A stretch of DNA of 64,000 nucleotides from Amaurobius ferox (lineage: Eukaryota; Arthropoda; Arachnida; Araneae; Amaurobiidae). The stretch covers positions 51,679,020 through 51,743,019 of the forward strand of contig OX578153.1 in assembly GCA_951213105.1 (NCBI GenBank). The letters run 5' to 3'. The notes under the pieces are model-generated. The model was not told where the DNA came from and did no database searches. It saw only the letters and a program-made list of their open reading frames with translations. Made by a program: the position numbers and the translations under genes. Shown piece after piece: positions 1-11,069 of this stretch (positions are counted from its first letter, which is position 1; each line of letters opens with the position of its first letter).

Positions 1-1055
1 TTTTGAGTTACTTTTATATAGTACGTATTCAGTTTTTTACGATCCTTTCAATGATATACCTGCGTAAGTACTTTTGTGAAAATAATAAGGCAAAAACACC
101 AAAATGTAGTGATAATTATTAAAGGAGGAAGAGGAGAGTATTAAATTTGGTTGAAATAATATTTTAGTAATTAACAGTTAGGTTAATTCGGGCCCAAAAT
201 CGTAATAGTGTGCACAAAGTCCTGCGTCCAAGATATAACCCACCTGTTGTACAGTAATAAACCTAATTTCTAAAGCTAATTCCTAAAATTCCTAATTCCT
301 ACCTTTGAATAAACCCAATTCCTAAAAGATAAGTACTAAAACTACTTATTAAAGACACCTTTGATTTTTCTCACATAATAATTTATTTCAACAAACATAT
401 ACTTATGTTAAAAATTATCAATTATTAATTTCACAATTACCACGCAGAAAAGTTTGTTGTTTCAAATTCACCTTCGATTTTTGGCACATAATTATTTATT
501 TCAACAAACATATACGCTTGTTAAAATTTTTCAATTACTAATTTCCCAATTACTATAGAAAAAAGTTTGATGTTTTTCAAATTCCAGAAAGTGAGCTGTC
601 TGATAACGAGTGTAAATCATTTTGCAATTATTAGGTAGTTTCTGTAAACAGTTTAATTAATAAAATATTATTTCAATGCATACGGAGTTGTAATTGCTGT
701 TTAATTTTTCATAATACTATAACTAGATACATTTTGTAAACTTAAAATTGATTTTCTGAGGGAAAACTCTAATTTCAAGTTACATAGTCCTCAGATTCTG
801 AGAGATTTGAAAAAATGTCCCGAAACTTTTACGTTATAGCTTTCTTTGCTCACAGAAGTACACTGAATTAGTAAAAATGTTTCAGAATTATGAACAATAA
901 GTCCTACAAAGGAAAGATAAAACATAAATTTGTAAAACAGACAGTGAACTTCTTTATAAAATGCAAACAAAATTTCCATGTTAAATTCTAATAATCTGGG
1001 AGACCTATGTTTGTCTGAGATTAAAGCTTAATTATTCCTATTAATTGTATGCGTC
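1..1055. other. AT-rich intergenic DNA with a short tandem duplication
   Basis: No convincing coding potential on either strand. A roughly 112-bp unit is tandemly duplicated at about 357-445 and 469-555. Both copies contain ATTTATTTCAACAAACATAT and a following AATTTC.CAATTAC segment. A few AATTCCTAAAA-type short repeats lie at 265-330. Nothing else is recognised. Confidence 0.6.
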
Positions 1056-1290
1056 ATCATGGGCGCCCATAGAACTTTTTCCAGGGGGTGGGGGAAATTT
1101 AAGAATTATACATACAGTATGGCCAAAAAATCAGTTACATGACAATAATAAAAATCAAATTGTAATCGAGACTTTGATATCATTCAATATTTAAGAAATG
1201 TTTCTTTTTATTTTACTTTGATGTCCGCCATTGTGATTTTAAACTAGAGGGAATCTCCCCCACCCCTCCCGTTCTTGCCCTTTCCTATAT
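1056..1290. mobile_element. Possible MITE with G-rich imperfect terminal inverted repeats
   Basis: The left end reads CATGGGCGCCCATAG followed by a GGGGGTGGGGGAAATT tract. Read in reverse complement, the right end has TAGGAAAGGGC followed by GGGGTGGGGGAGATT, so the two ends are imperfect inverted repeats. A second element with a similar end (ATGGGCGTCCATAG in reverse complement) lies at 23,624-23,762. Divergence and unclear target duplications keep this tentative. It sits directly upstream of the secreted-protein exon. Confidence 0.35.
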
Positions 1291-1613
1291 AGCACCTATA
1301 TCTGTCAGTGAGAAATCATAGACATCAAAGGCTGAGGACCTTGTTTTTCAAGCATTTAAATCACAACAAACTCGCCAATAGAGCGCTCAATTTCATCAAA
1401 TGGCAACCCCGTATATTCTCTCATTCAAATCTTTATTATTTTTCTTCCTTTAGCAACGATGTGGTGATCCGAGGAAAAATCTTCAGTCTCTCACAAACTG
1501 TTCTCTTTCGCGTTCAACCGGTAGTCGGATGCTTCACTGGACTTACTCACCGGATTCTCAGACTCTCATCCGGACTTTATGGCCGGACATTCACTGCTGA
1601 TGCCCCTAGTTGT

Positions 1614-1808
1614 ATGGAATGGTGCCGAATGTTTTCCCTGAGAGCGGTCATGTGTGTGGTGCTGCTGTGCTACGGACTCCAAAGTGTGGTGCCGGACACT
1701 ATGCCGGACGAACAGTCAATGTCCAGCAGAGACAAAAAGTTACAGGAGTTGTTAAGGTCGCTGGATGCCTATTCTACAGAACTAGAGCCGAAATTGCCTC
1801 TCACAAAG
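1614..1808 (+). CDS. First coding exon of a small secreted, neuropeptide-like precursor (partial)
   Basis: This is the best host-gene candidate in the window. The open frame runs through the exon to an AAG|GTAAAA splice donor (intron from 1809, phase 0). It gives 65 residues from Met at 1614, or 60 from a second Met at 1629. Residues 6-26 form a typical signal peptide: a basic start, then a hydrophobic VMCVVLLCYGL core. An acidic spacer follows and then a probably helical stretch, KKLQELLRSLDAY. G+C is clearly higher than in the surrounding DNA. The reading frame extends upstream from a GTG at 1308, but a tract TTTCTTCCTTTAG ending near 1454 looks like a splice acceptor, so the exon may begin near 1455 with a 5'UTR. 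Signal peptide plus amphipathic acidic spacer in exon 1 is usual for arthropod neuropeptide precursors; allatostatin-C-like precursors have a comparable Leu-rich spacer. Family assignment is a guess: the exon with the mature peptide was not found. The intron up to 2023 shows nothing notable. Confidence 0.6.
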
Positions 1809-2023
1809 GTAAAATTTGATCTCCAATTTTGAAGGCATGTCCTGTATCAAGGATTCCTAAAAATCTTTTAATGTGGGCGAAATATTTTAACAAATGCCAT
1901 CCGTGCTTTTGTCTAGCCAGTTTCTACCGATTTCAGGAAACTGGTTGTTAATATATTAATGAATTCGGAAACAGATTGTGAATTGACTGAAATAAATGCA
2001 TGGGCGGAAAAAAAAATTCAATA

Positions 2024-2526
2024 ATCCATTGATTCCCAACCTTTTTTATTCAGAGGAATCCTTGAATTATTTCGTAAAATCTCTTCAAAAACGGGGCTAA
2101 GGGTAAATTTCAAAATAAGCGTGTAAGGTAAAAGGGAAAATTAATAATAATATCTCATACATTTGAATAAAATATTTCAAAAATATTTATTGTACATTTC
2201 TATTTACTTATTACTGTTAATAAAAATGACAAACAGTTTTCTTTAGATTTTACTTACTGGTTACAAACATTGCGTACATATGTTGTGGTGATTTTGTTTT
2301 AATAATTGATACGTTAAAACTTAATTTTCACTAAAATTTACTAAATTAATAAAATTAACTTATAAATTTATTAACTTAATTCGTAAATTTAACTTAATTT
2401 AAACTAAAATTTTATATTTTACACTCTTTTACAAAAATGGTGGAAAGTTATACTTTTTTCTCATGTTACCTCTGATCTCACAGAACCCTAGGGTTCCACG
2501 CAGCCCTTCTTGAGAATCACTGCCCT
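2024..2526. mobile_element. hAT-like non-autonomous element (MITE)
   Basis: The left end reads CATTGATTCCCAACCTTTTT and the right end CTTGAGAATCACTG. These are inverted versions of the CAGTGATTCYCAACC terminus common in hAT-type MITEs. The interior is AT-rich with no transposase. A related element lies at 57,812-58,490. The expected 8-bp target duplication is not recognisable here, so the copy is probably old. Confidence 0.5.
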
Positions 2527-2959
2527 AGGCACTGACAATTTTGGTGCCCCCTCCGATATATAATCTAATTATTTAGAAAACATACTGTCAGGATTTTCAG
2601 AAATTTGGTGTGATCTAAAATTTAGATATTTTAAAGAAATGCATTTTTTACATATAATTAATAATGGAACTATTATTTCCTATAGCATAGTATTAAAACA
2701 TTATTAATAAAATCAAAGTAATGTTCATGAATTATCAAACACTTATTTCTCGGAGTTTACGAAGTTTTTCTGAAATGGCCTTTCTTCTAAATAACCTTTC
2801 CTCTATCGTCTGCGATTACTTATTTTAATGGCGAAAAAAAGCAAATCTATATTAAGACACTAAATAAAAAGTGTGTTCGAAAGAAATACCGAGTCTTGTC
2901 AGAAGTGACTCCAAGAAGGTCTCATTGTGTACAAATATTTTGAAACTGCGATAATTTAG
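2527..2959. other. Unannotated AT-rich DNA
   Basis: No open frame, repeat or RNA gene could be supported in this stretch. Confidence 0.5.
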
Positions 2960-3149
2960 ATTTTTTATAATATAATATTTATATCTTTCTATATGAAATA
3001 AAGTAGCTGACACCGCCGCTGTTTGACAAATTTTCTTGTTCCTCGAGAGTATCTGTCTACTTCATACCGCAAAAACTATAGCATATAAAAGTATAAAATT
3101 TGGTACACTGCTTTAGGGAACACGCTAAAATAAGCCGTTTGTCGATATA
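2960..3149. repeat. Core-bearing repeat G, copy 1
   Basis: It contains GTATCTGTCTACTTCATACC, then AACTATAGCATA and ATAAAATTTGGTACA. A second copy with the same order is at 4,130-4,390. The TCTGTCT tract followed about 50 bp later by AAATTTGGTAC matches the core seen in Families A to F and H. The TA MITE at 3,150 has inserted right after it. Confidence 0.5.
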
Positions 3150-3960
3150 CAGGGTGTCCCAAAAAGATTGAAACGCCCTTTAATTCCTTACCTGTTGGAG
3201 ATAAGTGGGCAATGTAAATTACAAAAATGTTGTTGAAAGTACGGTAGGAAATAAGACTACGTTATTGAAATAGTCCTCTTATTAATTTTCAAAAAGTTAC
3301 ACTTTTTTAATTTTTATACCACCCCCTTAGACCGCATATCTGTATCTTTAAAATCAACTGAATTATAATAAAGGTAAAAATCTGACTTATGCCACTTTTC
3401 CGTACCATGTGAAAGGCTATTTCATCAGTGAAAATAGAGATCATAAACAAATTCACGATGAAAATCGTTTAGATTAAAAATACGTTAATATGTGTTAAAA
3501 TTTTTTATCAAAAATGCATCTAAATAAAGCATTACACAGACAGAGATCATATAAAGCAGTTGTACTCACTACGCCGTTGGGTATCCTATGTATTATTATC
3601 CAGTTTCATCTTTTTTGTGATATGTCACAAATTTACATTTCTAATTTGATATAGGGTCCCCATTCACAATGTTCAATTTTCAATTAAATATAACTCGCTC
3701 AATTTTAAAGATACAGATATGGGGTTTTTTATAATGATCTTGGTGCATTAAAAATAAAAATTTTCTGATTGACTGAATTTATCAAAGGGGGTCGTATAAA
3801 AATTTAAAAAGTGTAACTTTTTAAAAATGAATGGGAGGACTATTTCATTAACGCAGTCTTATTTCCTACCTTAATTCCAACATTTTTGCAATTTTCATTG
3901 CCCACTTATCTCCAACAGGTAAAGAATTAAAGCGCGTTTCAATCTTTTTGCAACCTCCTG
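3150..3960. mobile_element. TA-flanked fold-back MITE with about 200-bp inverted repeats
   Basis: The left arm starts CAGGGTGTCCCAAAAAGATT. The reverse complement of the right end starts CAGGAGGTTGCAAAAAGATT. The arms then share TTTAATTC.TTACCTGTTGG, GGAAATAAGACT and GTTACACTTTTT over about 170 bp at high identity, with a further shared CATATCTGTATCTTTAAAAT block. TA precedes the left end; the right flank is CA, a possible decayed TA. A TA target and CAGGG termini fit a Tc1/mariner-mobilised non-autonomous element. There is no transposase. Confidence 0.7.
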
Positions 3961-4390
3961 CATATTATAGTTTAAGAAATATTTAATGTCAAAGTCAAAA
4001 ACAAAATATTTGAGCTGCGAGTTCACGTCCAGGATAGACTAACAATAGCAAGACCACGAATTTTTACAGGCAGATACCCACATAGTTGAATTTTTGCTGG
4101 GCAGAGCCCTTTTTTCAATTTCGATGTAGTTTAAGAGACCTTTTACTTTTCATGCATTTTTGAAGTGAAAATTGTTCTTTCGTATCAGCATGTCCATCGA
4201 TTTTCTTTGTTTCGTACCGTAAAATCTATAGCATACAAAAATATAAAATTTGGTACGTTTATAGATTAACACGATGAAATAAACCGTTTACCTTTGCTAT
4301 CGCAGCGAGTCGAAGTCTCCAGATTCGCGAATCGATTTACAGTGGTTGGCGAAGCGCAACCAGCAGAGGACAGAGCCCCCTAGTAAGAAA
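3961..4390. repeat. Core-bearing repeat G, copy 2, and flank
   Basis: The stretch 4,130-4,390 repeats 2,960-3,149: CTATAGCATACAAAAATATA, then AAAATTTGGTACG, then AATAAACCGTTT. It continues into a GC-richer end (GCAGCGAGTCGAAGTCTCC) missing from copy 1, where the TA MITE interrupts. 3,961-4,129 is AT-rich and probably repeat-derived. Confidence 0.45.
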
Positions 4391-4894
4391 AAAAACCTGA
4401 TTTTATTTATGTTCAATTAAAGTTTATAAATGTTCAAAGATTTTAAAATTAATTTTGAAAAATTCTATAAATTTGTAAATTTGTCTTTTAGCTTCCCTGT
4501 TTTTTTTATGCCTTAAGCACATGATGGGTTTGTCCATTAATTAATCCAGCCCTGAATATACGTTATGGTCCTACTTAATTAAAAAATATATTTACAATTT
4601 TTATCTAATCAAATACTTCGGTAGTCGTTATATACAAGTTTCGCTGAAGATATTGATTTACGTTTTCTCTTAACTGACAATATTTGTTTATTTTTTACGC
4701 TGACTGTCTGGGCCTATGCAACGTCTTTTTGTATTCTCACTGAGGTTTTTTGTGTTGATTAAAACATTTATTAAGTGTTTGGCTGAAAGAAACCTCGTGT
4801 AATATTTTATTTTCAGCCTTTTTTTTTATAAATTGTTAATGAATAATGAAAACTATAGTTACTAATTCTCTACACACAGAGAGTAACTTATCTG
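4391..4894. other. Unannotated AT-rich DNA
   Basis: Nothing coding or repetitive was recognised in this stretch. Confidence 0.5.
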
Positions 4895-5950
4895 AGACCA
4901 CTATGATTTTTGGAATACGTTTTCCTGTACTAAGTGATTATTCTTAATAAAATGTAAAGTGTGGAAAAATTGAAAACCGGTTATTAAAAACTTGGACAGT
5001 CACCACTAAATATTGTTAATTATTATATAACTATATTAATTATTAATTATTATATACAATGGCAGGTAGTCGCTTAATACTAGTTAATAACTAAGATTTC
5101 TGGAATATGTTTTCCTGTACTAAGTGACTATTTTTAATAAAAGGTCAAGTGTTGTTGTTGTTGAGACCCAGACCGTCCGACCTACCAGAAAGGTGTAAGG
5201 TAACTGTTTGGACGGCCGGGAAGTGCCACCCAATTTGGACTGGAACCCAGTGGGGGACGGTCAAGTGTCGAAAAGTTGAAAACCGGTTCTTAAAAAATTG
5301 GACAGTCACCACTAAATATTGTTAATATTTATATAACTACATTAATTATTATATACAATGGCACGTAGTCGCTTAATACAAGGTGACCACTATGATTTCT
5401 GGAATACGTTTTCCTGTACTAAGTGACTACTTTTAATAAACGGTCAAGTGTGGAAAAATTGAAAACCGGTTCTTAAAAAATTGGACAGTCACCACTAAAT
5501 ATTATTAATAATCATATTACTATGTTAATTATGATTAATTATATACAATGACACTTAGTCGCTTAATACAAGGCGACCACTATGATTTCTGAAATACATT
5601 TTCCTGCACTAAGCAACTCTTTTTAATAAAATATCAAGTGAGGAAAAATTGAAAACCGGTTCTTGAAAAAGTGGACAGTCACCACTACATATTGTTAATA
5701 TTTATATAACTATATTAATTATTTATTATTATAGACAATGACAGGTAGTCGTTTAATACAAGGCGACCACTATGATTTCTTGAATACATTTTCCTGTACT
5801 AAATGACTATTTTTAATAAAAGGTCAAGTGTGTAGAAAAATTGAAAACCAGTTCTTAAAAAATTGAACAAACACCACTAAATATTATTAATAATCATATT
5901 ACTATATTAATTATTAATAATTATATACAATGACACGTAGTAGCTTAATA
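4895..5950. repeat. Tandem array, unit about 184-190 bp, about 5.5 copies
   Basis: The landmark ACTATGATTTCTGGAATACG recurs near 4,900, 5,090, 5,390, 5,580 and 5,770. The 300-bp gap between the second and third landmarks is explained by the SINE fragment at 5,152-5,258. Each unit contains TTTTCCTGTACTAAGTGACT, GAAAACCGGTTCTTAAAAAA and CAGTCACCACTAAATATT. The array decays at its right edge. Unit length is in the range of arthropod satellite monomers. Confidence 0.85.
5152..5258 (-). mobile_element. 5'-truncated SINE with (CAA)n tail, in the 185-bp array
   Basis: On the minus strand the order is a CCCACTGGGTTCCAGTCC body, GGGTGGCACTTCCCGGCCG, then GGTCGGACGGTCTGGGTC and a CAACAACAACAA tail. 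The direct repeat GGTCAAGTG at 5,143-5,151 and 5,259-5,267 brackets it. The uninterrupted neighbouring array units have one copy of that sequence, which proves the insertion. Confidence 0.85.
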
Positions 5951-7135
5951 TAAAGCCGGTTGTTGAAAAATCGAAAAAAGGCTGTTAAAAATTAGAATCA
6001 CTGAAACTAAATACCGAATAATAGCTATATTATTCATGGCTATTAATGCCTATTATAATTAATAGGTAAATTAATTACTACATATATAAATTGATTGAGA
6101 ATAGCAATCGGTTAGTAGTGCAAACCATAGTATTGATCTTATCATTGACCCGTATGACCCGTATCTTCGTACGACCGAACGAAATAGTGGTTATTAGAAA
6201 AAACACTTAAAAAAAGTTGTTGATAACTTTTCTGATTATCAAAAACATTTTCTGGCTTAAACATAAAACTGGTCCACATTTTATAATTCTGTTAACACAT
6301 TAAATGAGAAAATACGTTGAATCTTATTTCCGCGTTATACAAAATGTGTTTGTCTTAGTTCTGGCTCCTGAATAATTTGAATATGGGTCTAAAATCAATT
6401 TTGAATATTGGTCAACAATTAAATAAAGCGATTTAATTGCTGTGAAACGATTTTGAACAATCAGAAAAATTATATCGGGTTATATTCATAAGGTTTTTTT
6501 TCAGTTTAATTGGGGACAGCGAATGGATATCAAATTGTGTATTTATTATTTCTGAGAGGAAAAGGGGCGTAAGTTTTTTTAAAATTCCCTTTGTATCTTC
6601 AGCCCTAAATCGAATTTTTGAAATTTTTTATTTTTCCATTGATCTGGAAACTGAGACGGATCGAGTGATTCTAAACATCAAAATTCTGGTTAGTAGAGAA
6701 GTACTAAACAATTTAGATATTTTAATACCCCTTTGTCCCCTTATATTTTACCGCAATTTTTTTATACCCCTGCCCCACTCGGAATTTTAGATTTTACTCT
6801 TGAGATGGATTGAATGGCACAGAAAACCAAGATTCTAGCTACAGTGAAAGATAATTTTGATGCATCACCTCCTCAGTTTAGTGATTATTCTATAGATAAG
6901 TTATTCAAAAATATTTTTTGGGGAGAAAAAGATAGTTAAAATGAATTCACTCAAAAAATTAATAAATAAATATGAGATTACTTTAAATTTTAAAAAGAGA
7001 ATATATACATAAAGCAATGCTGTTGTATATAATAGTGGTAGTTTAAAATAATTTTAACAAGAAAGATCAATCATGCTTAAAGCATTGATTATGAAACACT
7101 CTCCAACTTCAATGCAATTTTATTTAAAAAAGTCG
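5951..7135. other. Unannotated AT-rich DNA
   Basis: No coding region was supported. Short AT-rich imperfect repeats are present, but nothing with clear boundaries. Confidence 0.5.
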
Positions 7136-7560
7136 AAAATGCAATACATTCCTCGGTAATATTTTAAAACTTATCACAATACTACATTTATTTATTATAT
7201 TTGAAAACTTAAACCTTCATTGAAAAAAATGAACTTCATTCAAATGACGGCATTGAAATATAAATTGTCTGGTTTAAATATCTCTAAAATGCAATACATT
7301 CCACGGTAATATTTTTAAAACTATCATAATACTACGATAATTTATTATATTTGAAAACTTCATCGAAAACAACTGAAATAAATTCAAATGACGTCATAGA
7401 AAAAATAACACGCCTGCATCTCTCTATAAAAGCAGGATTTCATTCATTTCATTCATCACAATACTATAATAATTTATTTTATTTAAAAATTAAGACCATG
7501 GAGCTACAATTCATAAACTCTATGCTTAAAACTTCATCGAAAAAAATCGTCCTTCTGTTT
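7136..7560. repeat. Degenerate tandem duplication, unit about 150 bp
   Basis: AAAATGCAATACATTCC.CGGTAATATTTT occurs at 7,136 and 7,288. Each is followed by TTATTATATTTGAAAACTT and AATTCAAATGACG. A third, weaker partial copy runs to about 7,560 with CACAATACTATAATAATTTA. The 96-residue open frame across it is not credible as a gene because it is made of the repeat. Confidence 0.6.
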
Positions 7561-7879
7561 ATAAAATCAATTAATATTTCATTCATATCAGCCATGCAGA
7601 CTCCATGGACTGAATTATTTTGTGTTAAAGAAATACAGTAATTCTAATACAACTCATTCTACATATTTTGCTGTTTACATTTTACATAGGTGAAAAATAG
7701 GCTTGTTGTAGAAATAATCAAATTTGAATGAGAATGTAAACTCAAATATATTGTCATTGTGTTGTTTTAGTATGTAGATGCACAGAATTTAAGCAAAAAT
7801 AAAGTAGTTTTAGGACGGATACAACACTCAATATGAATTAAAAAGAACTTAAAAAAATCACGATTTTGAAACAAGATGG

Positions 7880-8345
7880 ATGCCATATATCATTTTGAAG
7901 TGGGTCATGTGATCGTTTCATATCATGGTCACGTGATCGTTTCATATAAGATGTGTAATTATTATTTTAATTTTTATTAAAAAAATACTGAATATATTTC
8001 GCTGAATTTTTTTTATATATTTTATGGAACAATTTGACTGTTACCTAAAATTTTCGAAGCAATTTGTAAATTTTCAATCCGCTTAAAAAATGTTTGAAAA
8101 ATTAGGTCCCATAGGGCTCAATGTATTTCATTTTTTCAACCCGGGTTCAATCCAAAACTAAATGGGTGATATTATTCATTTATATTCCCATAGGTCCTAC
8201 AGACCGTCTGAACAACATACTAAAATTTCATTTTGATTAAGTCATTTTTACGGCAGTTATCGTGCTAACGGACAGACAGACAGACAGGCAGACCGAATGA
8301 ACAAAGTCATAAACACTTTTCAACTTTGTTGCAAAGTGTTAAAAA
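7880..8345 (-). repeat. Core-bearing repeat D with terminal hairpin
   Basis: Read on the minus strand it begins with the hairpin ACACTTTGCAACAAAGTTG, then GTCTGCCTGTCTGTCTGTCT, then CACGATAACTGCC and CAAAATGAAATTTTAGTATG. This is the order hairpin, TCTG microsatellite, CGATAACT, GAAATTT seen in Family A. On the plus strand, CATGTGATCGTTTCATAT and CACGTGATCGTTTCATAT near 7,904 and 7,930 are a short tandem pair at its far end. Confidence 0.6.
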
Positions 8346-8884
8346 GGGGGGGCGTGCCATCATCGCACTAGAGATCTGCATTAGCTATATAGCCTATAAC
8401 TAGTACAGATACCTGTACTAGCGATCCGTTCAGGCCGAAATTTCAGTCTTCACAACAATGCCGGTGCCCAATCCCAAAGAACTGTTTTAATCTGAAACAC
8501 AAGCACGCCCCGACTCAAAAATCCCAAAATGTCTGGCCGGTCCGACCCAAAAGAGGTTTTATTCAAATATGCCAAAAACATGACATTGTGCAATTTTATA
8601 TTCAGAATTAAAGTAAAATGTGATGTTTAGAAACATTTCTCTTTTCATGGTTAAAATCGATGAAGTAAATTAATGTGCTACTAAATTTTCAAACATTGAG
8701 TACTTCCGCCCTGACATGATCTAATTTTTTTAAGTCTTAAATCCGAGCACAGCCGTCTCTTAAAGCGTATTAAAAAAATCCGACCCGGGCTACCGGTGAG
8801 GTCAAGTCTAAGGCCGTAGGCCAGACCCGAAAACTTCCAGACCTCTACACACTCCTCTGTGTACGATACTTTTTTCCATACCCA
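8346..8884. other. GC-richer unclassified repeat-like DNA with palindromes
   Basis: CTAGTACAG-ATAC-CTGTACTAG at 8,400-8,421 is a perfect 9-bp stem. Recurring CCGACCC, GGCCGG and CCAGACCCGAAAACTTCC words resemble hAT-type MITE ends, but no element boundaries could be fixed. No coding potential was seen. Confidence 0.35.
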
Positions 8885-9345
8885 GACACGCTAATCTAGA
8901 ATTCGCTTTCGTAACACTCTAAACTAGAAGCCTCGCCAGGAAAAACAATAGAGTGTTCGTAACAAAGTATATTCTTTCCCATTTCTCTAAATATCATTTC
9001 TACGAATTTCGAAGGATTCTGTTTGTTCCTGGGGAAGTTAAAAGTATGATCCCCAAAAATCCCCCCTGGAGACGCCACTGCTTCAAGTTGGAGTTTAATT
9101 TTTTGGGACACACTGAACTTGGGAGTTTTCCTTCTATCTTAAACAGAAAGTTAGTTTCCATTGCACGCTAAACGGGAATTATTGTTTTCGTTGAACAGAC
9201 TTGGAGTCAATGTTCTCATGGAATAACTAGCTGAAGTTAATGTTTTGGTGGCGCTGGGACACTAATCTAGAGTTAATGTTTTCCTGACATACTAGGTGGA
9301 ACTTCATTTTCTCACTGTGTATAATGTTGAGATAATTACTTTCTC
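8885..9345. repeat. Very degenerate minisatellite, period about 37-38 bp
   Basis: Words such as ACACTAATCTAGAGTTAATG, GACTTGGAGTCAATGTTC and TAGCTGAAGTTAATG recur about every 37-38 bp through 9,105-9,330, with weaker matches from 8,885. Short overlapping open frames on both strands here are products of the repeat and lack any recognisable domain. Confidence 0.35.
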
Positions 9346-10799
9346 GTGGTCTATTATTGAGCGGTGATCTGCAATATGTTTTCTTCGTTAACCTGAGAAA
9401 GATCAATATGGCCCCATCAGACACCAGGTACAGTTCACTAGGACCCCCGCATTTGGGTGCCAAAATTATGCTATAAATGCCAATGAAAGTTGTCGCAAAA
9501 ACGGAGAATATCAGAGAAATGTAAAACATATCAAAATTTCTATAAAAATTGTTTTAGTTTTATTTGAAGTTAATTTTATATCACTATGATTATCTGTATG
9601 TAGAATGATATTTTCATAAATGTTCTCTTTGTTTCATATATTTATTTTATGTTTACCATACTCTTAAACTTTAAAGTGTTTGGTTTCAAAGTGTGTGTGT
9701 TGGGGGGTGAGGAGCTTCCTAGTCTTAATTTCCGGAAGTCGGGCAATTTGGCGAGCCAGAAAGAGATTTTAAGCCTTTAGTGATTTTTATGCTTGATTTA
9801 ATTATGTGGATACGTTTCACAAACCTCCAATTATAGATAGATTTTATACATAGACGCCGACTTGAAAAAGTATTTCGGGTTCCCCAAAATTTAAATCAAG
9901 TGACTCATGCATTTTTAAAGAATTTAAATCTAATTTAAGTTTCATTCAGCCAGATTATCTAGCACAATAAGACGTTTGAAATGTCAAAGTGGAGCAAATT
10001 ATAGTTAAGTACAGAAAAATATTATTTTCTCTAGATAATTATTTATTTCATTTATTTTGCATTTGTAGATACAACATTATTATATACAATATATAAATAC
10101 TGTGTGAATTTTCAACTCAATTATTTTTTATAAAAATAGCAAAACATTAAACATTTATTTTCATGTATTTTTACCAATCTTAAAACTGTCAACACATTTC
10201 TCTTTAAATCATTTTTGAGTTAAAATCTTGTATCTCGAATACAATAAACAGTCAGAGGGGTAAATTTCTATACACACAATTTTATATATAATAAACAGTG
10301 AATGGATAATGAAAAATTGAATAATTAATAACAAAAACAAAATTTGTGCACATATGCGTACATTTTCATTTGTATAGAGAAAGTATTTTTTCCCCCAAGA
10401 GTTTTCTAATTTGTGTTTTCAACAGCAAAATACGATTTAAAACCCTTTAAACGCATTTATTTTGTGTGTGTGTTAAGTGTGAATTTGATAAATGATAAAG
10501 GAAATCTACGTATCACGAAATTTCGTATGTAGATTCATCATGTAAACAGAGACATGAATAAAATGCTTTTTATTTTATGATGATTAGACGACGAATTACA
10601 GTTTATTCTCGATTGAACGAATTAATGGGAACGGTAGAAGATGTCAGTATATTCTGATTGCACGTAGTTTGCATTAAGCTTTATAAATACACAAATCCCC
10701 CAAAAACCAATAAATTCATATATAAATGATAAAACGAATGTATCTAATTTAAAACATCAAAATCAATGTAAAATATATCAATCTCATTTGTTTCGTTTA
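9346..10799. other. Unannotated AT-rich DNA
   Basis: Nothing was supported here apart from a short TG run with a G tract near 9,693-9,715. 9,940-10,600 is close to featureless A+T. Confidence 0.5.
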
Positions 10800-10943
10800 C
10801 TACACATAAGCTGGCCTGCAGTAACGAATGCAAGATAGATAATTCAAGCATTTTAATCTTTCTAAGCTGCGAATCGATATCAAGTCTGTACAAGTTTTAC
10901 AGTGCGTAGTAGATTTTACGGAATCTGACACAAGTTTTAAATT

Positions 10944-11068
10944 TACGGTCCCTGTGGATGCCTCCCCCACTGGGTTTCGGTCTAAATTGGGTGGCACTTC
11001 CCGGCCATTCAAACGGTTACCTTACACCTTTCTGGTAGGTCGGACGGTCTGGGTTTCAACAACCACAA
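10944..11068 (+). mobile_element. 5'-truncated SINE with CAACAACCACAACA tail
   Basis: This is the same body as the 5,152 copy: CCCCCACTGGGTTTCGGTC, GGGTGGCACTTCCCGGCC, GGTCGGACGGTCTGGGTTTC. It is bracketed by a perfect 13-bp duplication CAAGTTTTAAATT (10,931-10,943 and 11,069-11,081). It is inserted in the LINE fragment between the codon array and the C-terminal part. Confidence 0.85.
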
Positions 11069-11069
11069 C

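Noticed and set aside
1284..1310. TATA box and initiator (TATATAG, TCAGTG) for the secreted-protein exon
   Set aside because: The spacing is about 21 bp instead of about 30, and the TATATAG lies at the edge of a probable MITE, so a promoter call is not supported.
1308..1613. Upstream extension of the 174-codon frame
   Set aside because: It begins at GTG, not ATG, lacks coding character and is crossed by a likely splice acceptor near 1,454. The signal peptide begins at 1,614 or 1,629.
7351..7641. 96-codon frame
   Set aside because: It runs across a degenerate tandem repeat and low-complexity A+T.
9227..9529. 100-codon minus-strand frame with a hydrophobic start
   Set aside because: It overlaps the degenerate 38-bp repeat; composition and lack of any motif make coding unlikely.
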